From Bacillota bacterium (lineage in GTDB: Bacteria > Bacillota > Clostridia > Oscillospirales > Acutalibacteraceae): DNA of 16,050 nt. Below are positions 14,895 to 16,050 of this stretch, piece by piece. A program made the position numbers and the translations under genes. The stretch spans positions 1 through 16,050 of the forward strand of contig JAEWRF010000208.1 of assembly GCA_023460155.1 (NCBI GenBank), read 5' to 3'. The notes beneath the pieces are model-generated. The model saw only the letters and a list, made by a program, of their open reading frames with translations, ran no database searches and had not been told where the DNA came from. Numbering within the stretch: the stretch's first letter is position 1; every line of letters begins with the position of its first letter.

Positions 14895-15599
14895 CTATTT
14901 GGACTGCCGCTTTACCCCCATGCGCTGCTCCGAGTTCTGAATCAGGTTGAACAGGGAAGAAGCGAACAGCGGATAATCGCGGGAAAGTTTTTCAGGGGAA
15001 AGAGAGGGCAGCGCGTCCTTTGATACCCCTTCCATATTCTCGACCCGGTCCCCGTCCAGCAGACACAGGGCGTTGGAAAACGAGATTTCCTGCGCCGCTC
15101 CGGAGCGTCCGAAGCTCAGGCGGTGAGGAACCGCAAACAGGCCCTGCGGATTTTTGGGGTCGGCGGAATAAAGCATCCGGAAGACCCGGTAAACGCTGAG
15201 ATTCAGGTAGGCCGAAATCTCGTTGGTCAGGCTTTTGCTTGAGCAGGTCTGCAAAAGGCTGAAAATAATATTGAGGGAGTTTGCAATCAGCTTTTTGTTG
15301 AGCACAGGCAGAAGGCTTCCCTTCAGCACGTTTTCCTTGCCCATGGAGTCCGGCTCCGGAATATCGTCCACCGAAATGGTCGCTCCGCTCCGCTGCGGAG
15401 TTCTGCCCAGCAGGTAGTCGCAGGAAACGCTGTAATAATCGGCGACCTTCACCACAAAGTCAAGTCCGCATTCCCGGATTCCCTTCTCATAGTGCGACAG
15501 CAGCGCCTGTGACACGCCCAGATCCTCCGCCGCCTTTTTCTGGCTCAAGCCGCGTTCCTTACGCAGCAGCGTGATGATTCTGGAAAAATTGTTGTTCAT
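14895..15599 (-). CDS. XRE-family transcriptional regulator with an unrecognised C-terminal half
   Basis: A 234-residue DNA-binding protein. Residues about 7-65 are a Cro/C1-type helix-turn-helix: ITLLRKERGLSQKKAAEDLG, then VSQALLSHYEKGIRECGLD with the recognition helix, then YYSVSCDYLLGR, the usual end of the domain. The remaining 165 residues show no signature I recognise; they contain helical stretches (NSLNIIFSLLQTC, LTNEISAYLNLSVYRVFRML) and could bind a ligand or mediate dimerisation. ATG 15599 is chosen because AGGGGAG lies 6 nt upstream and the domain starts right there. The frame stays open 62 codons further, but that stretch contains this gene's own promoter and has no family resemblance. 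Two 20-bp repeats over the promoter suggest autorepression. It is divergent from the histidine phosphatase gene, which it may also control. Confidence 0.92.
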   Translation of the reverse strand: MNNNFSRIITLLRKERGLSQKKAAEDLGVSQALLSHYEKGIRECGLDFVVKVADYYSVSCDYLLGRTPQRSGATISVDDIPEPDSMGKENVLKGSLLPVLNKKLIANSLNIIFSLLQTCSSKSLTNEISAYLNLSVYRVFRMLYSADPKNPQGLFAVPHRLSFGRSGAAQEISFSNALCLLDGDRVENMEGVSKDALPSLSPEKLSRDYPLFASSLFNLIQNSEQRMGVKRQSK

Positions 15600-15623
15600 C
15601 TGCAACTCCCCTGTCGAAATAAG

Positions 15624-15643
15624 CAGTATTAACGTCTTGTAAA
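15624..15643. repeat. Operator-like direct repeat, copy 1 (start-site proximal)
   Basis: CAGTATTAACGTCTTGTAAA at 15624-15643 matches the copy at 15652-15671 at 18 of 20 positions (AT versus TA at the fifth and sixth bases), offset by 28 bp. This copy covers the predicted transcription start and touches the -10 hexamer of the XRE promoter. Confidence 0.7.
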
Positions 15644-15671
15644 TTATATAACAGTTATAACGTCTTGTAAA
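15643..15671 (-). promoter_or_regulatory. Promoter of the XRE gene
   Basis: On the minus strand TTTACA (15671-15666) and TATAAT (15648-15643) are separated by exactly 17 bp. The start site is expected near 15636, leaving a leader of about 37 nt that includes the AGGGGAG ribosome binding site (15606-15612). Both hexamers lie in or next to the repeated operator sequence. Confidence 0.8.
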
Positions 15672-15675
15672 GACG
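15652..15675. promoter_or_regulatory. Operator-like direct repeat, copy 2, with palindrome over the -35
   Basis: CAGTTATAACGTCTTGTAAA (15652-15671) is the second copy of the repeat. It extends into a perfect palindrome, CGTCTT-GTA-AAGACG (15661-15675), whose centre coincides with the -35 of the XRE gene. The symmetry suits a dimeric Cro/C1-type repressor, so negative autoregulation is the likely role. Binding by this particular XRE protein is inferred from position. Confidence 0.65.
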
Positions 15676-15752
15676 CTACATCTCGTGCTTTCCCATGCCG
15701 CTCTCTCTGCATCTTGAATCGCGGCCGGGAAGAGAAAAAAAGGAGTATTTCC

Positions 15753-16050
15753 ATGAAATCCTACACCATCCACCTGATCCGCCACGGAATCACGAAAGGG
15801 AACGAGGAGGGCCGCTACATTGGGAGGACCGATCTGCCGCTGAGTGAAAACGGCGCCGCGCAGCTGAGAAGGCTTCGCAGAGCGGGGGGGTATCCCCAGG
15901 CGCAGGCGTATTTCACCGGCCCGCAGAAGCGGTGCCTGGAAACCCTCAGGCTCCTGTACCCGGAGTCGAAGCCGATCGTGATCGACGGGTTCCGCGAATG
16001 TGATTTCGGCGACTGGGAGGGGAAGACCGCTGAAGAGATTGCGGCCGGCG
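15753..16050 (+). CDS. Histidine phosphatase family protein (phosphoglycerate mutase-like), 3'-truncated
   Basis: The first 99 codons of a plus-strand gene that runs off the window. MKSYTIHLIRHGITKGNEEG contains the RHG motif with the phospho-accepting histidine (residue 11) near the N terminus. YIGRTDLPLSENGAAQLRRL is the typical following segment, and YFTGPQKRCLETLRLL corresponds to the usual S-x-x-x-R-A-x-x-T block, here with glycine for the serine and Cys-Leu for the residues after Arg. The acid donor region FRECDFGDWEGKTAEEI is intact. AAAGGAG at 15739-15745 lies 7 nt before the ATG. Members of this branch act on phosphorylated sugars, nucleotides or cobalamin precursors (CobC-like); the fragment cannot decide which. 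No good plus-strand promoter is seen directly upstream, only the XRE operator region. Confidence 0.88.
   Translation, partial: MKSYTIHLIRHGITKGNEEGRYIGRTDLPLSENGAAQLRRLRRAGGYPQAQAYFTGPQKRCLETLRLLYPESKPIVIDGFRECDFGDWEGKTAEEIAAG

Noticed and set aside
14895..15599. Small plus-strand proteins encoded by the putative antisense transcript (for example at 15223-15417)
   Set aside because: No ribosome binding site or family pattern; they lie opposite the supported XRE coding frame.
15600..15785. A 62-codon N-terminal extension of the XRE regulator
   Set aside because: This stretch contains the gene's own promoter and operator repeats, and the helix-turn-helix domain begins right after ATG 15599, which has a good ribosome binding site.

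Overview
The window looks like chromosome of a Gram-positive anaerobe of the class Clostridia, most likely an Oscillospiraceae/Ruminococcaceae-type lineage. The reasons are strong AGGAGG-type ribosome binding sites, sigma-A-like promoters, AT-rich intergenic DNA between fairly GC-rich genes, a GlgC plus GlgD pair (typical of Firmicutes), and a secreted protein whose C-terminal region resembles those of clostridial surface proteins. The assignment rests on gene content and style; no rRNA or other marker is present. I see no tRNA, rRNA, CRISPR array, insertion sequence, phage gene or attachment site.

Layout. (1) 1-1695, plus strand: the 3' two-thirds or so of a citrate synthase gene, translationally coupled (GTGA overlap) to an unrecognised polytopic membrane protein. 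(2) 1796-2860: gap (glyceraldehyde-3-phosphate dehydrogenase) as a single-gene unit with its own promoter and a long GCAA-loop terminator. (3) 2861-6592: an AT-rich regulatory region, a roughly 160-nt leader that may be structured, a large secreted Big2-domain protein (about 1103 aa) and a strong terminator. (4) 6593-12734: a glycogen synthesis operon, glgB-glgC-glgD-glgA, behind a good extended -10 promoter with an inverted repeat over the -35, closed by a terminator. (5) 12751-14019: a membrane-anchored or secreted family-3 beta-N-acetylhexosaminidase (NagZ-like), starting directly after that terminator. (6) 14012-15599, minus strand: a TraX-family membrane protein and an XRE-family regulator, separated by a terminator. 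(7) 15753 to the end, plus strand: the start of a histidine phosphatase (phosphoglycerate mutase-like) gene, divergent from the regulator.

How the genes work together. GlgC/GlgD make ADP-glucose from glucose-1-phosphate, GlgA polymerises it and GlgB adds branches, so one transcript encodes the whole path from sugar phosphate to storage glycogen. No degradation enzymes (GlgP, debranching enzyme) lie in the window. GAPDH and citrate synthase are separate central-carbon units. The NagZ-like enzyme probably trims cell-wall muropeptides.

Most of the window is ordinary core metabolism. The signals most worth a second look are regulatory: a near-perfect 20-bp direct repeat plus palindrome over the XRE promoter; a near-consensus promoter firing antisense into the 3' end of that same XRE gene; two genes (nagZ, traX) whose Shine-Dalgarno sequences sit directly behind terminators, leaving no room for a promoter; the leader of the large secreted protein; and a glycogen synthase with alanine in place of the usual active-site lysine of the KxGG motif. 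I did not find evidence for a clearly new multi-gene system.
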